Below are positions 1 through 6,267 of a stretch of 6,760 bases of DNA, in pieces. Source of the stretch: Candidatus Pacearchaeota archaeon (GTDB lineage Archaea > Nanobdellota > Nanobdellia > Pacearchaeales > GW2011-AR1). The notes beneath the pieces are model-generated. The model had not been told where the DNA came from and searched no databases. It saw only the letters and a program-made list of their open reading frames with translations. The stretch spans positions 1 through 6,760 of the forward strand of contig JAGLIS010000003.1 in the NCBI GenBank assembly GCA_023142835.1, written 5' to 3'. Made by a program: the position numbers and the translations under genes. Numbering within the stretch: position 1 is the first letter of the stretch; each line of letters begins with the position of its first letter.

Positions 1-114
1 GGGTCAGGTCGGGAACGAAGCAGCCCTAAGTTAAGGTTTAGATGCTTAAAGGGTCGGAGAGCTGAGGATAATCAATAACCTCTCGACGGAGGATTTGAGC
101 AACTTGCCGGACCT
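1..114 (+). ncRNA. ffs: Signal recognition particle RNA, 3' part (5' end outside window)
   Basis: SRP RNA is the scaffold of the particle that delivers nascent membrane and secreted proteins to the translocon. Bases 1-26 form the universally conserved helix 8. GGG at 1-3 pairs with CCC at 24-26, GTCAGGTC and GAAGCAGC make the symmetric and asymmetric internal loops that bind the SRP54 M domain, and a GGAA tetraloop is closed by a G-C pair. Bases 27 to about 113 are the 3' strand of helix 5 and the terminal helix; their 5' partners lie before the window. The 3' end is set at about 114, after GCCGGACC, because the TATA box of the next gene begins at 123; the exact end is uncertain by a few bases. 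Helix 8 identity is very secure. Confidence 0.93.
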
Positions 115-122
115 ACATTAAA

Positions 123-130
123 TTTATAAA
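123..130 (+). promoter_or_regulatory. TATA box of the first pilin-like gene
   Basis: TTTATAAA is centred about 25 nt before the ATG at 152, which places transcription start at or next to the start codon and predicts a leaderless mRNA. No Shine-Dalgarno sequence is present between the box and the ATG. The box begins within about 10 nt of the end of the SRP RNA. Confidence 0.75.
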
Positions 131-151
131 GCCATAAGTTCTTTAACTCCA

Positions 152-703
152 ATGGTGATATCAAAACATGCACAAGTTTTTTTACTCGCAGCAGTTATAA
201 TCTCTGCAATTGTAATTAGTTTAGGAATTACAGCGAATCAAGCAATAGTAAATTCCGAGCCAAGAAATTTTCAAGACTTCAGTTACGAAGTTACACGAGA
301 AATAGGAGCTGTAATAGATTACGAAATCTATACTAATTTTTCTGAAGATGACAACCTAGAAGACTTTGTAAATACTCTTGCAGAAAATATTCAAGATGAT
401 AATCCTGATGATAATTTTGCGATTATTTATAGAGATGAAGAGGGTATAACAGTAGAGACATACAATCCTAAGAAACCTAAAAAAGATAGTACGATTTCTA
501 TAGGAAAATTCCAAAAAAAGATTAATCGATTCATCGATAAAATAACTGAAGAAACTTTGGACGAAGAAGACTTAGAAGGAGTTGAGGGGATTGTTATAGT
601 AATTGAAGACGAAGAAATTACACTTCCACTCCCAAAATATAAACAAGTCATCTTCTTTATGCAAAAGGATGTAGGAGATGAGAGTTTTGTTACATCAAGA
701 TAA
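152..703 (+). CDS. Type IV pilin-like membrane/surface protein
   Basis: This 183-residue protein starts with a short charged N-terminus (KHA) followed by one hydrophobic segment at about residues 8-26. This is the layout of an archaeal class III (prepilin/archaellin-like) signal, with a likely cleavage just before Q8; the cleavage site is inferred. The hydrophobic helix would be both membrane anchor and pilus-core helix. The rest is a highly acidic soluble domain (runs of D/E near 65-90 and 132-155) with one sequon, NFS at 62-64, and no cysteine. The ATG sits 25 nt after a TATA box, so the start is well supported. The last 26 nt overlap the next gene, also pilin-like, so the two are probably co-transcribed and may be subunits of one filament or one membrane complex. 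I do not recognise a specific family beyond the pilin-like N-terminus. A non-filament single-pass membrane protein is the main alternative. Confidence 0.72.
   Translation: MVISKHAQVFLLAAVIISAIVISLGITANQAIVNSEPRNFQDFSYEVTREIGAVIDYEIYTNFSEDDNLEDFVNTLAENIQDDNPDDNFAIIYRDEEGITVETYNPKKPKKDSTISIGKFQKKINRFIDKITEETLDEEDLEGVEGIVIVIEDEEITLPLPKYKQVIFFMQKDVGDESFVTSR
674..681 (+). promoter_or_regulatory. Shine-Dalgarno-like GGAGATGA at the second pilin gene
   Basis: GGAGATGA differs by one base from the archaeal consensus GGAGGTGA. It overlaps the ATG at 678, so it cannot serve that ATG, but it lies 5 nt before an in-frame TTG at 687. This raises the possibility that TTG 687 is the true start, which would shorten the protein by three residues and leave the pilin signal intact. 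Confidence 0.4.
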
Positions 704-1160
704 AAAAGCAATAAGCAACATTGTTGCTTACGTTTTATTAATTTCTATTACAATTGGACTCTCAATAACAGTTTACAATTGGTTAAGATTTTATGTTAGC
801 GAAGAAATAGTTGAACAATGTCCAGATTCTGTTAATATCATTATTGAAGATTATAACTGCACTTCCGGAACAAACGGCTTTTTGAATATAACATTAAAGA
901 ATAAAGGTCTATTCAGCGTCGATGGATATATACTTCGTGTTCATGATAGTTCAGACGCAGAGTTTGGTTTTTACGTTCTAACAGATACAGGTACTCCAAT
1001 TACTCCTGGAGCAAAAGATATTACTATTTATCCCTTCAATGAATCTTATAATGGAAAAAACTTTACAAGTATAACTCTCGTAGAAGTTCAACCATTCCTA
1101 ACAAAAAAAGGAACTATAAGTTGTAAGTCTTACGCAAGCCAAAAAATTATCTGCCAATAA
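678..1160 (+). CDS. Archaeal type IV pilin (pilin N-terminal domain protein)
   Basis: The 160-residue product carries the archaeal pilin N-terminus: a basic DKKA stretch at 8-11, then ISNIVAYVLLISITIGLSI at 12-30. This closely resembles the ISPVIAxVLLIAIT pattern of the archaeal type IV pilin N-terminal family (formerly DUF1628), with N in place of the usual P. Prepilin peptidase would be expected to cut around residues 10-12. The remainder is a predicted beta-rich head with N-linked glycosylation sequons (for example N60CT, N70IT, N120ES, N128FT) and four cysteines (48, 61, 149, 159), enough for two disulfides. The gene overlaps the preceding pilin-like frame by 26 nt, which suggests translational coupling. 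ATG 678 is used as start, but TTG 687 is a credible alternative. The role is likely a structural or minor pilin in an adhesion or surface filament; which one cannot be told. Confidence 0.82.
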   Translation: MRVLLHQDKKAISNIVAYVLLISITIGLSITVYNWLRFYVSEEIVEQCPDSVNIIIEDYNCTSGTNGFLNITLKNKGLFSVDGYILRVHDSSDAEFGFYVLTDTGTPITPGAKDITIYPFNESYNGKNFTSITLVEVQPFLTKKGTISCKSYASQKIICQ

Positions 1161-1169
1161 GAGATAAAA

Positions 1170-1177
1170 TTATAAAG
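1170..1177 (+). promoter_or_regulatory. TATA box of the cysteine-rich surface protein gene
   Basis: TTATAAAG is centred about 25 nt before ATG 1198. This predicts a leaderless transcript, and no ribosome binding site is seen. The box lies 10 nt after the stop of the pilin gene, so this gene can be expressed separately from the pilin pair. Confidence 0.7.
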
Positions 1178-1197
1178 GTATTTTTCATAAAGATTCC

Positions 1198-2118
1198 ATG
1201 AAAAAGAGGTTAATGATATTGCTCCTCGGAATATTTATGATAAATATAGTAATTGGAACAAGTTCTAATACACAATCAAATTTTACTATATCTGGATGCA
1301 ACTTCGAAGAAACAGGACTCACAAACGGTTCTTGTTCTCCAGGAGGATATTTCTCTTGTAGCCATGAAAACGGCAACTATGTTTTATACGATACTCTTAA
1401 AGACAATCGGGGATGTTCACTTGGTGCAACAACATATACTCCTAATAGTAAATTCTGCTGTCCAGATGGTTACTTCTGTAATAATACTGCCGGACCTTTG
1501 TGCAATTTAAGACTAGAAAACTGTTTCGATCAAGATAATGAAGACGATTGTCTTGCAATTGGATGCTATTGGCTATTCGGAGTTTGTACAGAAGTACCTT
1601 CAGAATACAGTTGTAGTATCTATGAAAATTCCGATGATTGTAATGAAGACGTATGGGAATTAGGACAAATTGGAATCGGAACAGAAATTTGTGGAACCAA
1701 TTTTACTGCAGATAACACTAAATATATTGTTCCCCGTAAAAGTTGCCGTTGTAAATGGGACAACAGTACATGTGAATTAGCATTTGATATCTTAGAAGAA
1801 ATCCACAACGGTACTACTAATTCATTTGAATGTTTAAAAAGTTTTGATATTGGAGATTGTATCAACGGAACGCAACTAATCTGGTGGAATGCAACTCCTC
1901 AAATCACAGAAGGCTATTCTTTAGGAGTTCCCATATCAATTCTAGAAGCAGCTAAGTGTATAGACAATACGGAAGGAGGAGAACGAGCTTGTGGAATTCC
2001 TACACTAAAATTATTTGGATTCGGTTTACTCTCTTTTCTTATGTCATTAGGAATCATAAGTCTATTCTATTTATTAGATGAATTAAAAATTCAAAAAAAA
2101 ATAAAGAAACATTTATAA
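1198..2118 (+). CDS. Cysteine-rich, membrane-anchored surface protein of unknown function
   Basis: The 306-residue product has an N-terminal signal peptide (about 1-21: KKR followed by a hydrophobic core), a large outside domain, a single membrane span at about 271-293, and a short basic cytosolic end (KIQKKIKKHL). The outside domain holds 22 cysteines between residues 34 and 265. This even number and dense packing fit an all-disulfide fold. It also holds eight N-glycosylation sequons (N28, N43, N95, N168, N189, N204, N223, N231). A CCPDGYFC stretch at 87-94 looks like a granulin-type motif. Residues 109-148 contain two similar C/DDC units (NEDDCLAIGCYW and ENSDDC), suggesting short internal repeats. 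ATG 1198 is supported by the TATA box 25 nt upstream. I do not recognise the family. An adhesin, receptor or protective coat component is possible, but nothing in the sequence decides it. Confidence 0.78.
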   Translation: MKKRLMILLLGIFMINIVIGTSSNTQSNFTISGCNFEETGLTNGSCSPGGYFSCSHENGNYVLYDTLKDNRGCSLGATTYTPNSKFCCPDGYFCNNTAGPLCNLRLENCFDQDNEDDCLAIGCYWLFGVCTEVPSEYSCSIYENSDDCNEDVWELGQIGIGTEICGTNFTADNTKYIVPRKSCRCKWDNSTCELAFDILEEIHNGTTNSFECLKSFDIGDCINGTQLIWWNATPQITEGYSLGVPISILEAAKCIDNTEGGERACGIPTLKLFGFGLLSFLMSLGIISLFYLLDELKIQKKIKKHL

Positions 2119-2119
2119 T
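2112..2119 (+). promoter_or_regulatory. TATA box overlapping the stop codon of the cysteine-rich gene
   Basis: TTTATAAT is centred about 25 nt before ATG 2141 and contains the TAA stop (2116-2118) of the preceding gene. The spacing again predicts a leaderless mRNA. Promoter and stop codon share bases, a sign of strong compaction. Confidence 0.65.
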
Positions 2120-2140
2120 CTTTTATCAATTAAATTAATT

Positions 2141-2413
2141 ATGAGATGCATACTATTAAGTTTAATTTTAGTTTTGGCTACATCTGGATTCGTTATCGCA
2201 GAATCAACTTCAGATATTCGAACAGATTTTTATATTAGCACATTATCGACAGATTCTATTGAACAACAATCTTCTTTTAACACAACAAACTGGATAATCT
2301 ACGGAATCACCACCTTGATTATCATTATAGTAACAATTATAATTTCACAAAATATTCTTAAAAGTAAAATAAAAAAAGTTCAAAAAAAGAAGAAAGCTCG
2401 TCGTAAAAAGTGA
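2141..2413 (+). CDS. Small bitopic membrane protein with polybasic cytosolic tail
   Basis: This 90-residue protein has a signal-peptide-like N-terminus (1-20, ending FVIA before E21) and a short outside segment rich in S and T with one sequon (N47TT). A strongly hydrophobic isoleucine-rich membrane span follows at about 50-71. The C-terminus (about 73-90) is almost entirely lysine and arginine. The layout predicts an outside N-terminal part and a cytosolic tail able to bind acidic lipids, nucleic acid or an acidic protein. I recognise no family. It has its own TATA box, and its stop lies only 31 nt before the next gene's ATG, in a block of surface proteins. Codon use matches its neighbours, and the start at 2141 fits the leaderless promoter spacing. 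Confidence 0.7.
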   Translation: MRCILLSLILVLATSGFVIAESTSDIRTDFYISTLSTDSIEQQSSFNTTNWIIYGITTLIIIIVTIIISQNILKSKIKKVQKKKKARRKK

Positions 2414-2415
2414 AG

Positions 2416-2423
2416 TTTATAAA
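2416..2423 (+). promoter_or_regulatory. TATA box of the surface protein-GTPase-DUF2073 operon
   Basis: TTTATAAA is centred about 25 nt before ATG 2445, predicting a leaderless transcript. No comparable promoter is seen at the next two genes, which follow with 1-nt gaps, so this box probably drives all three. A weak TTAATAAA at 5080-5087 could give a minor internal start for the GTPase. Confidence 0.75.
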
Positions 2424-2444
2424 TAGCAGATACTAATTTATCTT

Positions 2445-5111
2445 ATGAAAACGAAGGGAATAATTTTGTTAATGCTCTGCCTTACGATAAGTATATCTTC
2501 TGCTTCTGTTGAAGTTCACAACTATAGTTTTAAAACATTTTACTATCCCTATGAAGAAATTTCTGGAGAAATTAATTTAACAATTTCCAACGAAAATTAT
2601 CTCTCCGAATTACATTCTGGAGAAAACGACGGAATCTCCTTAGGAAATTTTTTAACAACAAATGGAGTTATCTACCGATGTTCCCCTCCAGACTGTTCCA
2701 ACGATTATAACTTCTCCTCAGCCTCAGAAGATAAAACATTCACCATTAACTCAGAGCCACTTTATGGAGGCTTTGTCCTAACCGGAACAAATATCTTTCT
2801 AACAGGCTTAAATTTTTCTAGCGAGAGTGATTTCGAAACAAGTAATAGAAATCCCTTATCAATTGATTTTTTTGAAGACAGTATTTGGAAATTCAATAAA
2901 TTTTCAAACATTCTTTCATCTAAGCTTTGGGGATGCTATAATAATACTATTCCTTCTCAAGGCCCATTAATTGGAACATCGAGCTATTGTGAAATGATAT
3001 CTATCACCGAAACAGGAGCCTTAAACATTGGAGCATACGTAGACAGCGGAGATGACAAAATCCTAAATATGGAAATTTATCCCGAACATGGAGGCAGTTA
3101 TTTAGGTCAATGCGATTACAATCCCAACCTCAAAGATGGATGCCAAGTTGATGCAGAAGAAGGACAAATTTTCGAAGACGGACAATACCAAGTTTGCGTT
3201 TCATCAGACACCTTAACAAATTATCACATTTATGAAGAATACTCTGGAACTAACTGTGGATTTGTATACTCCTTAGGCCCCGAATCAAGTACCAAAGATT
3301 ACTCAATATTCGCCCAAACAGCAAAATACGCCGACGCTAATTCATTTAGTTCAGCAAATATTGATTTAACTGGGGCAACCTCCATGGCAGATAATCTCAT
3401 TGAAAAAAGATACAATAGAAATTGTTCCGATGGATGCATCCTACCTCTATCCTTCTCAGGCATCCCTCAATCACTAAGAATTTACGATATAACATTACAA
3501 TATACTCGAAACGGAGAAAACTATCAAGAAAATAAAATTTACAATTTAGAAACCATTCCCGCAACAATTGACTTCTCAGGAGTTCTCGACTTAAGTCTTA
3601 CAAACTTTAATGTTTCTGAAAGCGGAAAATATTCCCTCTACCTAGGGAACAATAAACTTTTTGAAGAAACTGTTGAAAGACTCCCTGCACCAATTATCAA
3701 TTCGCTCTCACCATTAAATCCTCCTGCAGGAATCCCTATCGAATATTATGTCAACGTCGACTACGAAGTCCCAAATGCTTCATTGAATTACAAATGGAAC
3801 TTTGGAAACAAAAGCTATAATACAGAAACAAACTCTGTTGTTCATACCTTCGCTGAAATAAAAAATTATACAATCAAAGTTGAAGTAAGTGCAGGAGAAA
3901 ATCTAACTTCAAAAAAAAGTTTTGTAATTAATACTATCAGTCCTGCCGAGGCTATTAATACCACACTTTCCAAAAAACATGAAGCCTTAGACAATGTTAT
4001 TAGAAAAATTAATACCTTCCCCTCTTGGTATCAAGAGGCCTTAGAGAAAAAAATAGATCTTGTTTTTTATACAGATGAATTAAGTAGATTGGAAACGGCG
4101 CAAATTAAAGCAGTTGAAGATGAAGATTTTCTAACCATTGCAAAGACCCTTTACTCATTAGACATCCCTACAGAAATTTTTACAGATGAAAACAGATACC
4201 CTTTCCTTTGGACAAAAATTGAAGACATCAACCCAGAAGTTATCGCAGATATTGCAGGAGGTTCAAACTATGAAAAATTGGAAGACTATAAAAATCCTAT
4301 TCTAAATTGGCAAACTCAAAATATCCAAGGTTCATTCTCAACAAAAGTATTTTCAGTTTCTAAATGGAATGGAGAAGTTACTCCAATCTTTAGAACCTAT
4401 CAGTTAGAAATAGACTCAACAAGCGACGAAGAAAGCTATATCGTAATTAATCGGCCTCGAGAAGAGATTTATTTTAATACACTAACCGAAGCTAGGAAAT
4501 CAAGTGATACAACTACAATAATCCTCGATAAAAACGATAATAAAAATTTTGAATTTTACTATGAAAGTCCAGAAGAAACAACATTTTTTATCTCTCCAAA
4601 ATTAAGCGTAATAGTTATGGAAGAGGATATTGATACCACTTGTAATTTTAATAATATTTGCGAAAAAGATTTAGGTGAAAATTCTAGCACATGCCGTAGT
4701 GACTGTAAACCCTTCCTCAACGCAACAATCTATCTGATTCTCGCAATTACCTTTTTATTAATTATTTACATCTCACTACAAATCTGGTACAAAAAACATT
4801 ATGAATCCCATTTGTTTAACAATCCCCAAGAATTATACAATCTCTTAATGTATATTACAAATGCACGGGCAAGAGGACAAACAGATGAAATAATTATAGA
4901 AAAGTTAAAAAAACAAAAATGGCCTAGCGAAAAAATAATCTATACAATTAAAAAATCCCATGGACAAGGAACAGGGATGTTCGAAATTATTCCCCTCAGC
5001 AAAATTGAAAATTACTTTAGAAATCGAAACGCAAAGAACAAAATTGCTACTACAAACCAACAACAAACTGAAAGAAACATTAATAAATCAGCGTTACAAA
5101 AGAAATTATAA
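2445..5111 (+). CDS. Large single-pass surface protein with PKD-like domain and cytosolic tail
   Basis: The 888-residue product has a signal peptide (1 to about 20) and a long outside region with many N-glycosylation sequons and scattered cysteine pairs. A PKD-like Ig-fold domain lies at about 415-496 (proline-rich start, a YKWNFGN core at 449-455 and a final VVHTFAEIKNYTIKVEV). A mixed helical region follows at about 500-600. A juxtamembrane four-cysteine motif (C733, C739, C750, C754, with LGENSSTC between) is of the CxNGxCExxxGExxxxCxxDC type common in archaeal surface proteins. One membrane span lies at about 758-781, followed by a cytosolic tail of about 107 residues. The tail contains a short helical module at 797-837 ending in WPSEKIIYTIKK, then GTGMFEI and a polar C-terminus. 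PKD domains usually mediate protein-protein contacts outside cells. The stop codon lies 1 nt before the start of the GTPase gene, so the two are almost certainly co-translated. The exact function is not recognisable; a receptor, cargo or scaffold role is inferred from context. Confidence 0.8.
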   Translation: MKTKGIILLMLCLTISISSASVEVHNYSFKTFYYPYEEISGEINLTISNENYLSELHSGENDGISLGNFLTTNGVIYRCSPPDCSNDYNFSSASEDKTFTINSEPLYGGFVLTGTNIFLTGLNFSSESDFETSNRNPLSIDFFEDSIWKFNKFSNILSSKLWGCYNNTIPSQGPLIGTSSYCEMISITETGALNIGAYVDSGDDKILNMEIYPEHGGSYLGQCDYNPNLKDGCQVDAEEGQIFEDGQYQVCVSSDTLTNYHIYEEYSGTNCGFVYSLGPESSTKDYSIFAQTAKYADANSFSSANIDLTGATSMADNLIEKRYNRNCSDGCILPLSFSGIPQSLRIYDITLQYTRNGENYQENKIYNLETIPATIDFSGVLDLSLTNFNVSESGKYSLYLGNNKLFEETVERLPAPIINSLSPLNPPAGIPIEYYVNVDYEVPNASLNYKWNFGNKSYNTETNSVVHTFAEIKNYTIKVEVSAGENLTSKKSFVINTISPAEAINTTLSKKHEALDNVIRKINTFPSWYQEALEKKIDLVFYTDELSRLETAQIKAVEDEDFLTIAKTLYSLDIPTEIFTDENRYPFLWTKIEDINPEVIADIAGGSNYEKLEDYKNPILNWQTQNIQGSFSTKVFSVSKWNGEVTPIFRTYQLEIDSTSDEESYIVINRPREEIYFNTLTEARKSSDTTTIILDKNDNKNFEFYYESPEETTFFISPKLSVIVMEEDIDTTCNFNNICEKDLGENSSTCRSDCKPFLNATIYLILAITFLLIIYISLQIWYKKHYESHLFNNPQELYNLLMYITNARARGQTDEIIIEKLKKQKWPSEKIIYTIKKSHGQGTGMFEIIPLSKIENYFRNRNAKNKIATTNQQQTERNINKSALQKKL

Positions 5112-5112
5112 A

Positions 5113-5751
5113 ATGATTAAAATAATTAAAAACTTTGCAAAACGAATCTTTTCAGGAATTTTTAAGAAAAGAGGAGAAATAAAATTAGGATTCTACGGTT
5201 CACCAAATGTTGGAAAAACCAGCTTAGCTAATAGGATATGTCAAGATTGGTTAGGAGAAGATTTAGGTAGTGTAAGCAAGATGCCACATGAAACAAGAAA
5301 AATCCAAATTAAAGAAAAAGTTATTCTTGAAAGAGACGGGAAAAAAATAGAATTCAAATTAATCGACACTCCGGGAATTGCAACAAAGATCGACTTTGAA
5401 GACTTTATGAAATTTGGACTGAAAAGAAAGGAAGCACAAAATAGAGCTAAAGAGGCAACACAGGGAATCATTGAATCAATCAAATGGCTCGACGACATGG
5501 ACGCAGTTATAATAATGATTGACTCGACGATAAATCCTTACTCACAAGTAAACATTACAATTATAGGAAATTTAGTAGCTCGAAAAATTCCAGTTCTAAT
5601 TGTCGCAAATAAGATAGATTTAAAAAAATCAGATATTAAGAAAGTACAAGGTGCATTCCCAGAATACGAAGTTATCGGGATTTCAGTAAAAAATGGTGAT
5701 AACATTGAAGAGTTCTATGAAGGACTTTTCAAGTTAGTAAAACAAATTTAA
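5113..5751 (+). CDS. arvA: Era-like small GTPase, ArvA/OapA type
   Basis: This 212-residue P-loop GTPase carries all guanine-binding motifs: G1 GSPNVGKT at 29-36, a G2 region MPHETRKIQ with T61, G3 DTPG at 85-88, G4 NKID at 166-169, and G5 SVK at 191-193. The first 25 residues form a basic amphipathic segment (KIIKNFAKRIFSGIFKK) that could sit on the membrane. The PHETR switch region and the adjacent DUF2073 gene match the archaeal Era-like GTPase OapA, renamed ArvA. ArvA is reported as necessary for extracellular vesicle formation in Haloferax, where it acts with ArvB and the zinc-ribbon protein ArvC. ATG 5113 is chosen because it lies 1 nt after the upstream stop and gives the expected N-terminus. 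The same frame is open back to an ATG at 4960, but that part only overlaps the upstream gene. There is no Shine-Dalgarno sequence. GTPase identity is certain; the ArvA assignment is strong but made by recognition only. Confidence 0.88.
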   Translation: MIKIIKNFAKRIFSGIFKKRGEIKLGFYGSPNVGKTSLANRICQDWLGEDLGSVSKMPHETRKIQIKEKVILERDGKKIEFKLIDTPGIATKIDFEDFMKFGLKRKEAQNRAKEATQGIIESIKWLDDMDAVIIMIDSTINPYSQVNITIIGNLVARKIPVLIVANKIDLKKSDIKKVQGAFPEYEVIGISVKNGDNIEEFYEGLFKLVKQI

Positions 5752-5752
5752 A

Positions 5753-6178
5753 ATGGCTACTAAAAAGAAGAATGTGAAAAAATCAAAGAAGATTAGAAAA
5801 AATGATTTAACAATCCATTTTATGCCATATTCGGAAATTGCAAATAAAAACGTGATAGAACGAATAAAAAAAATCATGGGACTTATCCTAGATAAAAAAA
5901 TTATTATTTTACAGGGAAAATTAAAACCTGACGAAGAAGTTAGATTAATTGAGAATTCAATGACGTTGATCGGAAATATCAAGGACTTCCAAGGAATTGA
6001 AATTGCTACAATTTCCGGAGAAAGTGAAAATGTAAATTTATTTCATAAGATAAGACATAATATCGCAAAAATTCTTATCGGAGAACAAGACGCAATAACA
6101 ATCATTGGTCCAGCCTCAATAGTAAAAGAAATTACTCAAGACCCAAAAAAAATTGAGTTAATGTTACAAAGAAAATAA
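5753..6178 (+). CDS. arvB: DUF2073 protein, ArvB/OapB type
   Basis: The 141-residue protein has a lysine-rich N-terminus (about 1-17) followed by a compact alpha/beta domain with the DUF2073 hallmarks: FMPYSEIANKNVIERI at 23-38, an ILQGKLKPDEEVRLIENSM block at 52-70, FQGIEI at 79-84, and a C-terminal ITIIGPASIVKEITQDPKKIEL at 115-136. DUF2073 is an archaea-specific family usually encoded beside the Era-like GTPase ArvA; in haloarchaea it is called OapB or ArvB. It probably binds or regulates the GTPase during vesicle formation; the biochemical mechanism is not evident from sequence. The start at 5753 comes 1 nt after the GTPase stop, so translation is likely coupled. The basic N-terminal tail could help contact membrane or nucleic acid. 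The usual third partner, zinc-ribbon ArvC, is not found downstream in this window. Confidence 0.87.
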   Translation: MATKKKNVKKSKKIRKNDLTIHFMPYSEIANKNVIERIKKIMGLILDKKIIILQGKLKPDEEVRLIENSMTLIGNIKDFQGIEIATISGESENVNLFHKIRHNIAKILIGEQDAITIIGPASIVKEITQDPKKIELMLQRK

Positions 6179-6194
6179 AAAAGAAAATAAAAAA
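6171..6194. repeat. Tandem 12-bp direct repeat
   Basis: GAAAATAAAAAA occurs twice back to back (6171-6182 and 6183-6194). The first copy includes the stop codon of the DUF2073 gene. It is best explained as a doubled oligo-T terminator for the opposite strand. Confidence 0.55.
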
Positions 6195-6195
6195 T
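6171..6195 (-). terminator. Oligo-T terminator of the - strand acidic micro-ORF transcript
   Basis: Read on the - strand, the bases after the stop of the second acidic frame are two tandem copies of TTTTTTATTTTC. Oligo-T tracts are the standard intrinsic terminators of archaeal RNA polymerase, so this is a good end for the - strand transcript. It overlaps the last codon and stop of the convergent DUF2073 gene. On the + strand the same bases are A-rich and would not terminate. Confidence 0.6.
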
Positions 6196-6261
6196 TTACT
6201 CTTCAGCAACTTCTTCGTCAAGCTTAAAGTCGCCCTCTTCAATGTCTTCTATTTCAGACAT
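6196..6261 (-). CDS. Possible acidic microprotein, second of two
   Basis: The 21-codon frame begins MSEIEDIEEGDFKL and has 11 acidic residues. It is in the same frame as the acidic ORF upstream of it on the - strand and is separated from it by TAA, TGA and one sense codon. No Shine-Dalgarno sequence precedes it, so translation would need reinitiation after the first ORF. It is followed directly by a double oligo-T terminator. It is too short to assign to any family. It may be a real microprotein, a remnant of a longer acidic gene, or chance. Confidence 0.35.
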   Translation of the reverse strand: MSEIEDIEEGDFKLDEEVAEE

Positions 6262-6267
6262 CTTTCA

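Noticed and set aside
427..711. Antisense open frame opposite the first pilin-like gene
   Set aside because: Serine-rich shadow of an acidic coding strand, with no promoter or ribosome binding site; other antisense frames at 1185-1376, 1620-1865, 5241-5498 and 5734-5982 were rejected on the same ground.
4960..5112. N-terminal extension of the GTPase by 51 residues using an ATG at 4960
   Set aside because: The extension lies inside the surface protein gene in another frame, has no promoter or ribosome binding site, and does not resemble small GTPases. ATG 5113 gives the expected N-terminus and the same junction seen at the next gene.
5105..5112. ATTATAAA just before the GTPase start as its promoter
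   Set aside because: It touches the ATG, so transcription would begin about 25 nt inside the gene; the gene is better explained as part of the upstream operon.
6171..6194. Direct repeat as an insertion-element target duplication
   Set aside because: The copies are adjacent with no element between them and are simple A-rich sequence, better explained as a terminator on the opposite strand.
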